A stretch of DNA of 64,000 nt from Candidatus Binatia bacterium (GCA_036493895.1 DASXOZ010000079.1:51336-115335); one strand, 5' to 3'. Positions 1 through 8,904 are shown, counted from the stretch's first letter. Made by a program: numbers and translations. The notes: generated from the sequence alone by a model not told the origin.

Positions 1-98
1 CCCGCAACTGTGAAGGGGGACGACCGTCGCAACGAAGCCACTGGGCGAATGCCTGGGAAGGCGCGACGAATCGGACGATCCCAAAGTCAGGATATCGA
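1..98 (+). promoter_or_regulatory. Cobalamin (B12) riboswitch, 3' part
   Basis: The window begins inside an adenosylcobalamin-type riboswitch. Seen: the conserved core CCCGCAACTGT at 1-11, GCCACTGG at 37-44, TGGGAAGGC at 54-62 and the closing AGTCAGGATA at 85-94, in the canonical order and spacing. The 5' half (the GGTGAAATTCC side) lies outside the window. Such elements normally repress B12 uptake or biosynthesis genes when cobalamin is bound. Here the next gene on the strand is a secreted propeller-like protein about 150 nt downstream. The expression platform was not resolved. Confidence 0.9.
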
Positions 99-246
99 CG
101 CGGCTCGCTTTGGTTGAACTTTCCGACGGGGAAGGAGCGACCGGGAATCGAGTCGTGGCTCTTCGCGACGATTTCGATCCCGAACCTCCTGCATCTTTCG
201 GATGGCGAATCGTGAAACCCCGGCGCGGGCCGGTAGGAGAACGACG

Positions 247-1674
247 ATGCGCATCATTCTGGTCGCGGCTGCGGCCGCGACGTTCCTTTCCGGGGCGGCA
301 GCCATCGTGCGAACGAAGTGCCGGGCGGCGGCCGTCGTTGCGATCCTCCTCGCCGCGCATGCGCCGTGCGCGTTCGCCGCGCTTTGCGGCGACACCAGCG
401 GCGACGGCTACTTCACCGCCACCGATGCGCTGAAGACGCTGCAACTCGCTGTCGCCGGTGCTTACGACCGCCGCGGCGACGTGTTTCCCGTGACCGGCAG
501 CGGAGCCGGAGACGGCAAGCTCGGGGCCACGGACGCGCTCGTGACGCTGAAGGCTGCCGTTGCCGGCACGATTCCGCCGTGCCACGGCGCCGATGCGCAC
601 CGCGCCGTCGTGACCACGGCGGCGGCGGACTTCAGCTCGGCGGGGCTGGCAGTGATGGACGTTGCGTCGCGGTCGTTCACGTTTCGCGCGGGCGCCCTCG
701 AAACCGATTCGGTGATCCGCGCCCCGCAAGGCATTCCGGTGGTCGTCAACCGCAACGGATACGACACGCTGCAGTACCTCGACGTCGACGACCCGCTGCT
801 TCCCAACGAGAAGGAATGCAGCGTCTCGGGCGGTTTCGACTCGAACACGCAGGACGTGGCGTTCGTGTCGACGCAGAAAGGTTACGTCACCGCATACGCG
901 GGCTCGAGCCTCTTGACCATCGATCCTTCCGTGTTGTTCGACACGTCGTCCGATCCGGCCTGCAACGGCATCGTCACGGGCCAGATTTATCTCGGCGACT
1001 ACGGGACCAACCACGTGCCGCAGATGGACGAGATGGCGCTGGTCGGGAGCGACTTGTTCGTATCGCTGCAGCTCCTCGACAATCTTCAGCCCGACGTGAA
1101 CGGCCTTCTCGTCGTGATCGACACGACGACGGACACCGTCAAGACCACGATCCCTTTGTCGTTCGAGAACCCGTTCGCGATGACGAAGGGGCTGCCGTAC
1201 GACGAGTTCCAGAAGCTGCTCTTCACCGGCGGCCCCGGCAAGATCGTACCGACCCATCAAGGCGAGGATGTGCTGCACGACGGCGGTATCGAGGCCATCG
1301 ATCCGGCGACGTTCACGTCACGGGGATTGGTGCTGTCCGGCGCCGATCTCGGCGCCAACATCTTCGACTTCGTCATCGTCGGCAGCAGCCGCGCGTTCGC
1401 GATCATCGCCGACGACAAGTCGAACTCCGTCGTCGACATCGACTTGTCGACTCGCACGGTGCGGCGCACGGTGCTCTCGAGCACCGCGGTGATCTCCGAC
1501 ATCGAGATGACCGAAACGGGTGAGGTGTGGGTCGCTTACCGCGGCAAGAAGGACGATCCGGCCGGAGTGCGGATCTTCCGCGCAGGCAACGACCGCCAGA
1601 GCGAAGACGCCGAGCTGACCGCCAAACCGATCGCCCTCGGCCAGGCCCCATTCACGCTAGCCTTCGTGCAATAG
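247..1674 (+). CDS. Secreted dockerin-like / beta-propeller-like protein under a B12 riboswitch
   Basis: Predicted exported protein of about 475 aa. ATG 247 has AGGAGA about 7 nt upstream. A GTG at 307 would give a cleaner signal peptide (VRTKCRAAAVVAILLAAHA...CAFA) and is the main alternative start. After the signal come two dockerin-like segments: GDTSGDGYFTATDAL, with a full D-x-S-x-D...D calcium loop, and a more degenerate AGDGKLGATDAL, each followed by a short helix. The remaining roughly 380 residues are beta-rich with YncE/propeller-style segments such as GLLVVIDTTTDTVKTTIPL and NSVVDIDLSTRTVRRTVL. Function is unknown. The riboswitch and the fold suggest a surface cobalamin-binding role analogous to BtuG of Bacteroidetes; this is inference, since no specific homology could be tested. 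Confidence 0.75.
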   Translation: MRIILVAAAAATFLSGAAAIVRTKCRAAAVVAILLAAHAPCAFAALCGDTSGDGYFTATDALKTLQLAVAGAYDRRGDVFPVTGSGAGDGKLGATDALVTLKAAVAGTIPPCHGADAHRAVVTTAAADFSSAGLAVMDVASRSFTFRAGALETDSVIRAPQGIPVVVNRNGYDTLQYLDVDDPLLPNEKECSVSGGFDSNTQDVAFVSTQKGYVTAYAGSSLLTIDPSVLFDTSSDPACNGIVTGQIYLGDYGTNHVPQMDEMALVGSDLFVSLQLLDNLQPDVNGLLVVIDTTTDTVKTTIPLSFENPFAMTKGLPYDEFQKLLFTGGPGKIVPTHQGEDVLHDGGIEAIDPATFTSRGLVLSGADLGANIFDFVIVGSSRAFAIIADDKSNSVVDIDLSTRTVRRTVLSSTAVISDIEMTETGEVWVAYRGKKDDPAGVRIFRAGNDRQSEDAELTAKPIALGQAPFTLAFVQ

Positions 1675-1690
1675 CGCGGGGAGTAGCCCT

Positions 1691-1770
1691 GGGGTCAGGC
1701 GCCAGAGGAATGGTGCCTGACCCCATTCCTCTAGTGCCTGACCCCATTCCCCTGGTGCCTGACCCCATTA
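1691..1770. repeat. REP-like array of GGTGCCTGACCCC units
   Basis: One inverted unit (GGGGTCAGGCGCC, 1691-1703) faces three direct units of about 20 bp built on GTGCCTGACCCCATTCC (1712-1770). The array lies between the stop at 1674 and the next start at 1785. The same family recurs at 12587-12690. The inverted first unit can pair with any later unit to form a hairpin. This looks like a REP-type intergenic element; no transposase is in the window. Confidence 0.85.
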
Positions 1771-1784
1771 CACCCATTGCATGA

Positions 1785-3467
1785 GTGGCAAGCGCGGGCG
1801 GGGCGCGGTATCGCGCCGCGGTGTTCGCGGTGCGGGACGACAGACCGTGGGCGGCGATCCTGCCGTGGCTCGTCGTGCTGTTCGCGCTCGTTGCGTGGCT
1901 CGGGCGCGTCGACTTGCTGACTCCCGACGAAGCCCGTCATGCCGAGATCGCCCGCGAGATGTTCCTCGAGGGCCACTGGCTGACCCCCCGCATCTACGGC
2001 GAGGGCTACTACGACAAGCCGGCCCTCTTCTACTGGCTGACCGGAGCGTCGATCTGGGCCTTCGGCACCACCGCGTGGGCAGCAAGGCTTCCGTCGGTGC
2101 TCGGCGCGCTGTTTTCGGTCGGCATGACGTCGTGGTGGGTGCGAAGAGCCTGGGGAAGCGGCGCCGCGCACTGGGTCGTCCTTCTGCTCGGTACGACGCT
2201 CTTCTTCGTCGCCGTCGGTCGCTACGTCGTCATCGACATGCTGCTGACGGCCGCGATGACCGGCGCGCTGTGCTGGCTCGGCGTCGTCCTTGCCGATCCC
2301 CCGTCGCGGCGCCGCCCCATGTGGCCGATGTACGCCTGCACGGCCGTCGGGGTACTCGCCAAGGGACCCGTAGCGCTCGTCATCGTCGGCGGAGTCGCCG
2401 TCGTCGCTGCCGTCTTCGAGCGGCGACCGACGCTGCTGCTGCGCCTGCACCCGGTGCGCGGCCTGCTGCTCATGGCTGCGCTTGCCGGCCCGTGGTACGC
2501 GGCTGCGTACGCGATCGATCCCGCGTACATCCGCACCTTCCTCTGGGAGCACAACTTCGCGCGCTACGCCGTGCCGGGCGCGCTCGCCCACCAGGAGCCG
2601 TGGTACTTCTACCTTCTCGCGATGCCGATCGTGATGCTGCCGTGGAGCATCCTCGTGCCGACGGCTGTCGCCGCAGCGTGGAAGAACCCTTCGGCCGGCG
2701 TTCGCCACGCACTGGCGTGGGCGACCGTCATCATCGGTTTCTTCAGCTTCTCGCAGACCAAGGTTCCCACCTACGTGCTCGGGGCATTCCCGCCGCTGCT
2801 CGCCCTCGTCGCCGTCTATATCGACGATCGCCTGACGCGACGCGTCGAACTGCCTCGCGCGATGGAATTCGCCGCCGTCGGCTGGACTTTCGTCGCCGCC
2901 GCCGTGGCCGTCGGCGGCGCCATGTGGGTGATCATCGCAAGACCGTCGGACTGGCACCATACGCCGTTGGCGGCGGCGGCCGTCGCCGTCGCGGTATGGA
3001 CGTACCGCCATGCCCACGACGACCAGTCCGTTCCTTCGGCGATGGTGCTGTCGTCGCTGGCGCTGATCGCAATGGTCTACGGCAGCGCCGCCGACGCGGT
3101 AAATGCGCGCGAAAGCCAGAAAGGAGCGGCCGAAATCATCAAGGTCCTGCTTCCGCCGCATGCGGCGCTGACGAGCTACAGGGTCGCGCCGCACGCGATG
3201 GCGTTCTACGCAGGAAGATACGTCCGGCGTGCCGACGATCCGGAGTCGGCCGTGCCGGAGCTCGTCGCAGGCGACGACGCAGCGCTGCTCACGAGGGCGA
3301 AATTTCTACCGGAGCTCGGACTGGAGCCGATGCCGTCGTGGATGAGCGTGGCCTGGGGGTCGGCCGACGGACAGGTGCTCGTCGTCGGCGGAAGCCTCGC
3401 CGAACGTTTCGCAGAGGGCGGCGACTGGCGGAGAAGGGAGGGAGTCGAACCCTCCATCGGCCGTTGA
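1785..3467 (+). CDS. ArnT/PMT-like GT-C membrane glycosyltransferase
   Basis: Integral membrane glycosyltransferase of 560 aa that would transfer a sugar from a polyprenyl-phosphate donor on the outer side of the inner membrane. Seen: the family 39/83 signature LLTPDEARHAEIAREM near residue 47, with the catalytic Asp/Glu of the first loop, followed by YYDKPALFYWL, then many hydrophobic segments. The acceptor (lipid A, protein or other glycan) cannot be told. GTG 1785 is the first usable start and lies just beyond the repeat array; no clear ribosome site is visible, so a later GTG is possible. The last 14 codons run through the antisense selC gene, giving an artificial-looking REGVEPSIGR tail. 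Confidence 0.85.
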   Translation: MASAGGARYRAAVFAVRDDRPWAAILPWLVVLFALVAWLGRVDLLTPDEARHAEIAREMFLEGHWLTPRIYGEGYYDKPALFYWLTGASIWAFGTTAWAARLPSVLGALFSVGMTSWWVRRAWGSGAAHWVVLLLGTTLFFVAVGRYVVIDMLLTAAMTGALCWLGVVLADPPSRRRPMWPMYACTAVGVLAKGPVALVIVGGVAVVAAVFERRPTLLLRLHPVRGLLLMAALAGPWYAAAYAIDPAYIRTFLWEHNFARYAVPGALAHQEPWYFYLLAMPIVMLPWSILVPTAVAAAWKNPSAGVRHALAWATVIIGFFSFSQTKVPTYVLGAFPPLLALVAVYIDDRLTRRVELPRAMEFAAVGWTFVAAAVAVGGAMWVIIARPSDWHHTPLAAAAVAVAVWTYRHAHDDQSVPSAMVLSSLALIAMVYGSAADAVNARESQKGAAEIIKVLLPPHAALTSYRVAPHAMAFYAGRYVRRADDPESAVPELVAGDDAALLTRAKFLPELGLEPMPSWMSVAWGSADGQVLVVGGSLAERFAEGGDWRRREGVEPSIGR

Positions 3468-3521
3468 GACCGATATCACGGTTTTGAAGACCGGCCGGGC
3501 CACCGGACCCGATCCCTCTCC
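3426..3521 (-). tRNA. selC: tRNA-Sec (anticodon UCA)
   Basis: Selenocysteine tRNA read on the minus strand from 3521 to 3426, with CCA encoded. The 8-bp acceptor stem (GGAGAGGG with CCTTCTCC, one G-U pair), the long variable arm and the anticodon TCA (complement of 3485-3487, in a TCTTCAAAA context) are all visible. The length of about 96 nt is right for a bacterial tRNA-Sec. selA, selB and selD lie about 25 kb away on the same strand. It overlaps the 3' end of the convergent glycosyltransferase gene by 42 bp. Confidence 0.97.
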
Positions 3522-3627
3522 GACTGAGCCGGCGGCGCCTGTGCACAGCGCCCTCGCACACGTGGATCCCATTCACCAACGAACGCCGCCATGCGCAAGT
3601 CGGCGGATTGGCGTCCTTTCGTACGGG

Positions 3628-3656
3628 TTGCCCAACCTTGGTCCGGATGTTCTAAT
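3628..3656 (+). promoter_or_regulatory. Possible sigma-70 promoter for the DUF1302-like gene
   Basis: TTGCCC at 3628-3633 and TCTAAT at 3651-3656 are 17 bp apart and lie about 80 bp before the ATG at 3736. This is a moderate match only, found by eye. Confidence 0.35.
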
Positions 3657-3735
3657 GCCTTCACTTCCGATTGTTGTGGATCGCCGAGGAGAGGGTCTGA
3701 GGCGGTTCCGGACCAGAAAGAGAGGGGTTTTGGGA

Positions 3736-5748
3736 ATGAAAAGGCTATCGACCTTCCTGAAGGTAGCAGTCTGTCTGGCGATCCTGGCGCCGACACCGGC
3801 TCACGCCATCTACCGCGACGCGAACGTCGACTTCGGCGGAAGCCTGCGTACGACCAACATCTTCCGCACTCCGGACATCGACAAGTGGTACTTCATCATG
3901 CAGCGCAACACGCTGAAGCTGCGCCTGGAGTACAAGTGGCTGCAGCGCGGCAAGGCGTTCAACTCGTGGAACATGCCGTTCATCGAGCGCTCCGACCTGT
4001 TCGTCCTGTACCGCGGCGTCTACGACTCGGTCTACGACTACACGCCCGGCATGTCCGACCGCAAGGACATCTCCGGTGATCCGATTCCGGCGCAGTTCGC
4101 CAGCCTCGATTCGATTCCCAAGCACACGCGCGACGAGTTGAAGTTCAACAACCTCATCCGCGAGGCGTACGCCGACGTGTACTTCAAGAGCATCCCGCTG
4201 ACGATGCGCATCGGTAAGCAGCAGGTGGTCTGGGGAGAGAGCGACGGCTTCCGCATGCTCGACCGCGCGAACACGCTCGACCTTTCGTGGCACTTCTTCC
4301 AGGAACTGCCGCCGCCGGGCTACGGCTTCGACGAATTGCGCCAGCCGTTCTTCATGGTGAAGGGCCTGTGGGACTTGAAGCAGGTCGGACCGCTTTCGCA
4401 GACCTTCCTCGAGGCGTACTGGAATCCGGGCTTCGACTGGAATCCCGGCAAGATCGCGTTCCTGCCGCGTCCGTGGGGCGCGCGCCTTCTCGATCCCCTG
4501 AGCAACGCCGAGGGAACCGGCGTGTTCCAGTCGTCGTTCTGCATCAACGCGTCGGACTCGACCTGCGACTCGCTGCTGAACGGCACCAAGCTGTTCAACC
4601 AGGGCAACTACAAGAAGAACCCGGCCGAAAACTCGCAGTTCGGCGTTCGCTTCCACTTCCTGGCGGGCTCCACCGAATGGACCGTCAACTACCTTTACCA
4701 GAGGTTCGCGCCCGACGGCTCGCCGACGGCGATCGTGCGCGGCATCCCCGAAGACAAGAACGTCTTCGTGCCCGAGCTCGGAACGTCGATCAGCTCGACC
4801 GACTTCTGCAACGGCGTTTCGTTCAACGGTAACGACCCGAACATTGCCGCGCAGATCCCGTGGGCGAAGAACCAGTTCTGCGCCGAGTACTTCGCGCCGT
4901 ACATCCACACGGTCGGACTGTCGTTCAACTGGTTCGAAGGCGAGTGGACGCAGACGGTGTGGCGCGTCGAGACGATCGTCGACTTCGATCTTCCGTTCTA
5001 CGACGGCGACAAGCAGAACGCGCTGTTCGGCCGCGCGCCCAACGGCCCCATCCTCCTGCCCGGCATCACCAAGCGGAACATGTGGAAGGGCATGCTCGCG
5101 TTCGACCGCCCGACGTGGATCCGCTGGCTCAACAAGAAGACGACGTTCTTCCTGTCCGGCCAGCTGTTCTGGCACTACATCATCGACATGAAGAGCCGTC
5201 GTTGCGCGATCAACGACATTCCCGAGTACTGCTTCGCAGGCGGGGCGGGATGCAGCGGCGTGGCCGACGGTGCGAAGAATCCGAACTTCATCGGGTACAC
5301 CGCGAGTCCCACCGAGAACTGCGGTGACGACAACAACTTCCTGTTGCCGGGCGAGCAGACCGGCTTCATCGGACCACTCGATCTTCCGAAGCTGGATGCA
5401 CCGGCCGGCAAGGGCCGCGACACGATCCACCAGTGGGAAGTGCTGATGACGTTCGCCGCCCTCGGCTTCTACCGCGGCGGCACCCTGGTCCCGGCACTGA
5501 TCTACCTGATGGACCCCGTCAACAGCTATTCGCAGGAGCTGGCGCTCGGCTTCGACTGGTTCTACACGCCCGACCTCGCGCTCAACCTGACGACGAGGCT
5601 GATCTGGGTGGGCGCCCCGTGGAACCCGTACGACGGGCACAAGAACGCCAACGACGTGGACAACGGACAGATCTTCGATCCGTGGTTCCTCGGTGGCGGC
5701 AGCAGGGGCCGCTCCGAGACCAGCGTCCAGTTCACCTGGCAATTCTGA
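3736..5748 (+). CDS. DUF1302-family outer-membrane beta-barrel protein
   Basis: 670-aa exported protein with signal peptide MKRLSTFLKVAVCLAILAPT...AHA (1-24). The conserved core IGKQQVVWGESDGFRMLDR around residues 155-173 is typical of DUF1302 proteins. The chain alternates short beta segments and ends VQFTWQF, with a terminal Phe as recognised by the BAM complex. It most likely forms a large outer-membrane channel; DUF1302 proteins are often linked to hydrophobic-substrate or lipid handling, but the substrate is unknown here. Paired cysteines in the middle (for example CINASDSTCDS) suggest disulfide-braced loops. ATG 3736 follows a GAGAGGGG ribosome site. It is monocistronic and closed by the terminator at 5788. 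Confidence 0.88.
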   Translation: MKRLSTFLKVAVCLAILAPTPAHAIYRDANVDFGGSLRTTNIFRTPDIDKWYFIMQRNTLKLRLEYKWLQRGKAFNSWNMPFIERSDLFVLYRGVYDSVYDYTPGMSDRKDISGDPIPAQFASLDSIPKHTRDELKFNNLIREAYADVYFKSIPLTMRIGKQQVVWGESDGFRMLDRANTLDLSWHFFQELPPPGYGFDELRQPFFMVKGLWDLKQVGPLSQTFLEAYWNPGFDWNPGKIAFLPRPWGARLLDPLSNAEGTGVFQSSFCINASDSTCDSLLNGTKLFNQGNYKKNPAENSQFGVRFHFLAGSTEWTVNYLYQRFAPDGSPTAIVRGIPEDKNVFVPELGTSISSTDFCNGVSFNGNDPNIAAQIPWAKNQFCAEYFAPYIHTVGLSFNWFEGEWTQTVWRVETIVDFDLPFYDGDKQNALFGRAPNGPILLPGITKRNMWKGMLAFDRPTWIRWLNKKTTFFLSGQLFWHYIIDMKSRRCAINDIPEYCFAGGAGCSGVADGAKNPNFIGYTASPTENCGDDNNFLLPGEQTGFIGPLDLPKLDAPAGKGRDTIHQWEVLMTFAALGFYRGGTLVPALIYLMDPVNSYSQELALGFDWFYTPDLALNLTTRLIWVGAPWNPYDGHKNANDVDNGQIFDPWFLGGGSRGRSETSVQFTWQF

Positions 5749-5787
5749 CGCCGCGCACCGCCGGCCCGGCGCCGGCGGTGCGGATCG

Positions 5788-5828
5788 AAAAAAAAGGGCG
5801 GTCGCTTCACGGCGACCGCCCTTTTTTT
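5788..5828. terminator. Bidirectional rho-independent terminator
   Basis: Stem GGGCGGTCGC (5796-5805) pairs with GCGACCGCCC (5812-5821) around a TTCACG loop. It is flanked by an A-run (5788-5795) and a T-run (5822-5828). It serves both the plus-strand DUF1302-like gene and the convergent small gene ending at 5849. Confidence 0.95.
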
Positions 5829-5848
5829 CTTCCTTCTCGCGAGGCCGG

Positions 5849-6274
5849 CTACTTTTTCTTGGCGGCGTCGCCCGGGGCCGAGTCGTCGATCTTGCAGCAG
5901 ACCGCCATCGCGCGGGTGCGCGCCTTGACCGGGCAGTCGGTGCCGCCGGTCTGCATGCACGTGAAGAACGCCTCCTCGTTGGTGCCGCCGTGCTCGACCA
6001 CCGGCTGGATGATCCCCATCGCCGATGTCTGGCAACTCCCGTCGTCTTCGGGACGTACTTCGGGGTAGCAGGAGCCGCCGGTCAACATTTCGCCGGGGGG
6101 GCATTTGACCCGCGAGCCCTGGGCGGTGTTGCGACCCTCGCCGGTCACGGTGTCGGAGACGACCTTGTGGCATACCAGGCTGGCTGCCAAGGCTGGCGGG
6201 GCGGCGATAAACAGGGATCCGGCAGCGAGCAGGGCTGCGGCGGACCCGACAAGGGGCTTCGTCTTGCGTTGCAC
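5849..6274 (-). CDS. Small secreted Cys-containing protein, unknown function
   Basis: 141-aa predicted exported protein. The GTG start at 6274 is chosen because GGAGG lies 7 nt upstream and the product then begins with a clean signal peptide (VQRKTKPLVGSAAALLAAGSL...ALA). The mature part of about 110 residues has eight cysteines, including a CC pair, in contexts such as VKCPPGEMLTGGSCYPE and DGSCQTS. The even count suits disulfides. It ends in a Lys-rich tail (AAKKK). No family was recognised. It is divergent from the 6517 gene across a 242-bp spacer, so the two may share a control region. Confidence 0.7.
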   Translation of the reverse strand: MQRKTKPLVGSAAALLAAGSLFIAAPPALAASLVCHKVVSDTVTGEGRNTAQGSRVKCPPGEMLTGGSCYPEVRPEDDGSCQTSAMGIIQPVVEHGGTNEEAFFTCMQTGGTDCPVKARTRAMAVCCKIDDSAPGDAAKKK

Positions 6275-6403
6275 TTTCGTCCTCCAGATTCCGGTCTTAC
6301 GCAGGCCGACCGGTTGATGGAGGCGGATTGTCGGCAAAACCCGTGCAGCGTCAATCCGATGGGTTACACCCGCCATGGTGATGGCGCTGACTGGGTTCCG
6401 CCC

Positions 6404-6433
6404 TTGACTCGACATGACCGCCGCCGTTAGGGT
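6404..6433 (+). promoter_or_regulatory. Sigma-70-like promoter of the first Cys-rich gene
   Basis: TTGACT (6404-6409), an 18-bp spacer, then TAGGGT (6428-6433), about 84 bp before the ATG at 6517. The same layout is found before 9037 (TTGACT-N18-TAGGTT) and before 14422 (TTGACA-N18-TAAACC). Confidence 0.6.
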
Positions 6434-6516
6434 ACCCGCCGACTCGGGGCCGTTTCCGCACCACGGGGAGCAAAAAAACCGGCCTTTCCGAACGGCCCCC
6501 AGCAGAGGAGGAGGAC

Positions 6517-8769
6517 ATGCAATCTACCATTATCAGGAGGAGCGGTGCGTTGGCCGCCGTCGTCGCGGTCTGCCTGGCCGCGGCCCCTGCCTTCGCAGCG
6601 GCGCTTCCGGACTCGGCGCTCACGTGCCGCAAGACGATCGCCAAGAACTACCAGAGCCTCGTCAACACTGCGGTCAAATCGATCACATCGTGCCACAAGG
6701 CCCGCGACAAGGGTGACGCGACCCTGACCGGCACCGACTGCAATGACATCACTGCGGCCGACGCGGCCACGGGCGGAAAGTACGCCTCAGCAGTTACCAA
6801 GTTCACGACCAACGTCACTACGGCATGCGCGAGCGAGAACGAGCTGCTGAACTCGTCGTGGTACTACAATACCTGTCCCGCGCCGTGCACCGGGGCCATT
6901 CCCGATCCCATGACCACGATGAACCAGGTGCGCGACTGCCTGTCGTGCATGGCCGGGGCGATCGTCGGGGCGGCAGCCGAGACGACACTCGGCAGCCCGA
7001 GCCAGGCGACGATCAGCGCAAGCAGCGTCGACCAGAAGTGCCACGGCGCCATCACCAAGGGGTGGGGCAAGTTCGTCAAGACCGCGCTCAAGATCGAAAC
7101 CGGCTGCCAGGCCGATGAAGACGCGCTGGGAAGCTACATTCCGTCGGTCTGCACCGACTCCGATCCGAAGGGAAAGTCTGCCGGCGCTGCGCAGAAGGCG
7201 AAAGACGGCATCACGGCCGCGTGCACTCCGGTGTCGAGCCTCGCCGACATGGACGGCTGTGCGACCGACACGGTGGCCAACTTCAACACGTGCACGCAGA
7301 CCGCGTGGCAGGATGCCGATAACGACGCATACAGGTCGATCTTCACGCTCGATTCGGACAAGTGCCCGAAGGTGATCCGCACGACGATCTTCGCCGGATG
7401 CAGCGCCAAGGGCGACGGCTACTCGGGTACCTGCAGCAGCGGGAACACCGGGAATTCCTGCAATACCAACGGCGATTGCGGTACGGGCGGCACCTGCCAG
7501 CAGCTGTGCTCGATCGGCAAGAAGACCACGACCCAGCTTTCGGTGGGATGGACCGGCCTCGGCCACAACATCGACGTCACCGACCAGTACACGCTGGCCG
7601 GCAGTGTCACGTGTCCGGGCTCGACGGCCGGAAGCTGCGGAACCTGCAACATCACCGGCATCAGCAACGACAGTCCCCAGTACTACGCGTTCACGCGCTG
7701 CCAGGACGCGCCGTGGACGGCGTGCACGATGCCCTTCCTGGCTGACCCTGCCTGCGGCGGCGGCCCGTGCGCGTACTTCCTCGGACCACCGCTGGCGGTT
7801 TCGGCCGGCGGTACGCCTACCTGCACGTTGAATATCGTCACCCAGGACGTCACCGGCACCGTCTCACCCGACGCCGGCGAGAGTCTATTTCACGTCCATC
7901 TGAGCTCGCAGGTCCACACGGGCGCCAACCAGAGCCGGCCCTGCCCGATCTGCCGCGACGACCTCGTCGCCGAAGACGGCCACGCAGACGGCACGTGCCT
8001 CGGCGGCCCGCGCGAAGGCTTGCCCTGCGACGTGCAGGGCTTCGACCTGAGCTGGGCCTTCCAGGCCAATCACCAGGTCAGCGGCCAGAGCCTCGACTGC
8101 CCGCCGAGTGTCGGGTCCAACATCAGCGGCACGGGGTTGCGCATCGATCTGCCATTGTCCACGGGGGCGGCCTCGCTTACCGCGCAGGACGCTTGCGATC
8201 CCGAGGGCGGGCACCCCGAGCTCAAGTGCACCTGCGGCGTCTGCACGGGCAACCAGACGCTCTCCTGCAACACGGACGATGAGTGCGACCTCGCCGACGA
8301 CGGGATGCTGAACAACACGTCGTCGTGCACGCAGGGTGTGGGCGAGCCGCGCCTGCCGAACAAGTGCAGCGATCTTACGTGCGTCGGCGACCCGATGACG
8401 GAAGACCGCGGCCTCTGCGCCAATGCTCCCGACGTCGACACCTTCTGCGACACGCTGTTCTCGGCGAACGGGCACGGCGCGCTCAGTTGCCAGTCGAACA
8501 CCGACTGCAATGCGCTGCACTCCAATTCGACCAATGCGGACTCCTGGTCGTGCCCGGCCAACGATTGCGGCATCTGCCAGTACCCGGTCGTGAAGAGCTG
8601 CTTCTTCGACCCGATCACGGTCCACGGCGTTCCGGACAAGGTGAACCCGCAGCTGGCGGGCCTCTTCTGCCTGCCGCCGTCGACCAACGGCAGCGTGAAC
8701 TCGGTGACCGGCGCTCCGGGGCCGGGAACCGTCAACACGTCGACCGTGGTCGAGGAGAGGTACTTCTGA
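6517..8769 (+). CDS. Large secreted Cys-rich protein, paralogue A
   Basis: 750-aa secreted protein of unknown function. Signal peptide 1-27 (ends APAFA). Residues about 35-260 carry two spaced helical Cys hairpins (CRKTIAKNYQSLV..., CHGAITKGWGKFVKTALK) of the pattern C-x3-I-x-K...C. A core shared with the proteins at 9037 and 16008 follows: VGWTGLGHNIDV, then GPPLAVSAGGTPTC, RPCPICRDD and SLDCPPSVGSNISGTGL. NxDC repeats (CNTNGDC, CNTDDEC, CQSNTDC) flank the core. The tail LFCLPPSTNGSVNSVTGAPG is also shared. ATG 6517 follows GAGGAGGAG. It is monocistronic, between a promoter at 6404 and the terminator at 8807. An extracellular structural or adhesive protein is likely. Confidence 0.85.
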   Translation: MQSTIIRRSGALAAVVAVCLAAAPAFAAALPDSALTCRKTIAKNYQSLVNTAVKSITSCHKARDKGDATLTGTDCNDITAADAATGGKYASAVTKFTTNVTTACASENELLNSSWYYNTCPAPCTGAIPDPMTTMNQVRDCLSCMAGAIVGAAAETTLGSPSQATISASSVDQKCHGAITKGWGKFVKTALKIETGCQADEDALGSYIPSVCTDSDPKGKSAGAAQKAKDGITAACTPVSSLADMDGCATDTVANFNTCTQTAWQDADNDAYRSIFTLDSDKCPKVIRTTIFAGCSAKGDGYSGTCSSGNTGNSCNTNGDCGTGGTCQQLCSIGKKTTTQLSVGWTGLGHNIDVTDQYTLAGSVTCPGSTAGSCGTCNITGISNDSPQYYAFTRCQDAPWTACTMPFLADPACGGGPCAYFLGPPLAVSAGGTPTCTLNIVTQDVTGTVSPDAGESLFHVHLSSQVHTGANQSRPCPICRDDLVAEDGHADGTCLGGPREGLPCDVQGFDLSWAFQANHQVSGQSLDCPPSVGSNISGTGLRIDLPLSTGAASLTAQDACDPEGGHPELKCTCGVCTGNQTLSCNTDDECDLADDGMLNNTSSCTQGVGEPRLPNKCSDLTCVGDPMTEDRGLCANAPDVDTFCDTLFSANGHGALSCQSNTDCNALHSNSTNADSWSCPANDCGICQYPVVKSCFFDPITVHGVPDKVNPQLAGLFCLPPSTNGSVNSVTGAPGPGTVNTSTVVEERYF

Positions 8770-8779
8770 AGACGGAATC

Positions 8780-8801
8780 GTGACGCGGCGCGCCGCGTCA
8801 C
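8780..8801. repeat. 22-bp perfect palindrome
   Basis: The palindrome GTGACGCGGCGCGCCGCGTCAC lies 11 bp after the stop of the 6517 gene and just before its terminator. It may stabilise the mRNA 3' end or bind a dimeric protein. Nothing in the sequence decides between these. Confidence 0.8.
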
Positions 8802-8806
8802 CTGCC

Positions 8807-8844
8807 GAAGCCCCGGGCGCCTTGCGTCCGGGGCTTCGTTTTTT
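8807..8844 (+). terminator. Rho-independent terminator after paralogue A
   Basis: Stem GAAGCCCCGG (8807-8816) pairs with CCGGGGCTTC (8828-8837), followed by G and six T residues (8839-8844). Confidence 0.93.
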
Positions 8845-8874
8845 CTGCCGGGGCGCCGGGCCCCGGGTTCCACC

Positions 8875-8904
8875 TTGACTTAAACCCGCTGGACTCCGTA
8901 GGTT
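8875..8904 (+). promoter_or_regulatory. Sigma-70-like promoter of the second Cys-rich gene
   Basis: TTGACT (8875-8880), an 18-bp spacer, then TAGGTT (8899-8904), placed after a terminator and about 130 bp before the ATG at 9037. It is nearly identical in layout to the 6404 promoter. Confidence 0.6.

Noticed and set aside
1731..3194. Long minus-strand frame opposite the glycosyltransferase
   Set aside because: The glycosyltransferase frame has family motifs and membrane segments; the antisense product is charged low-complexity sequence.
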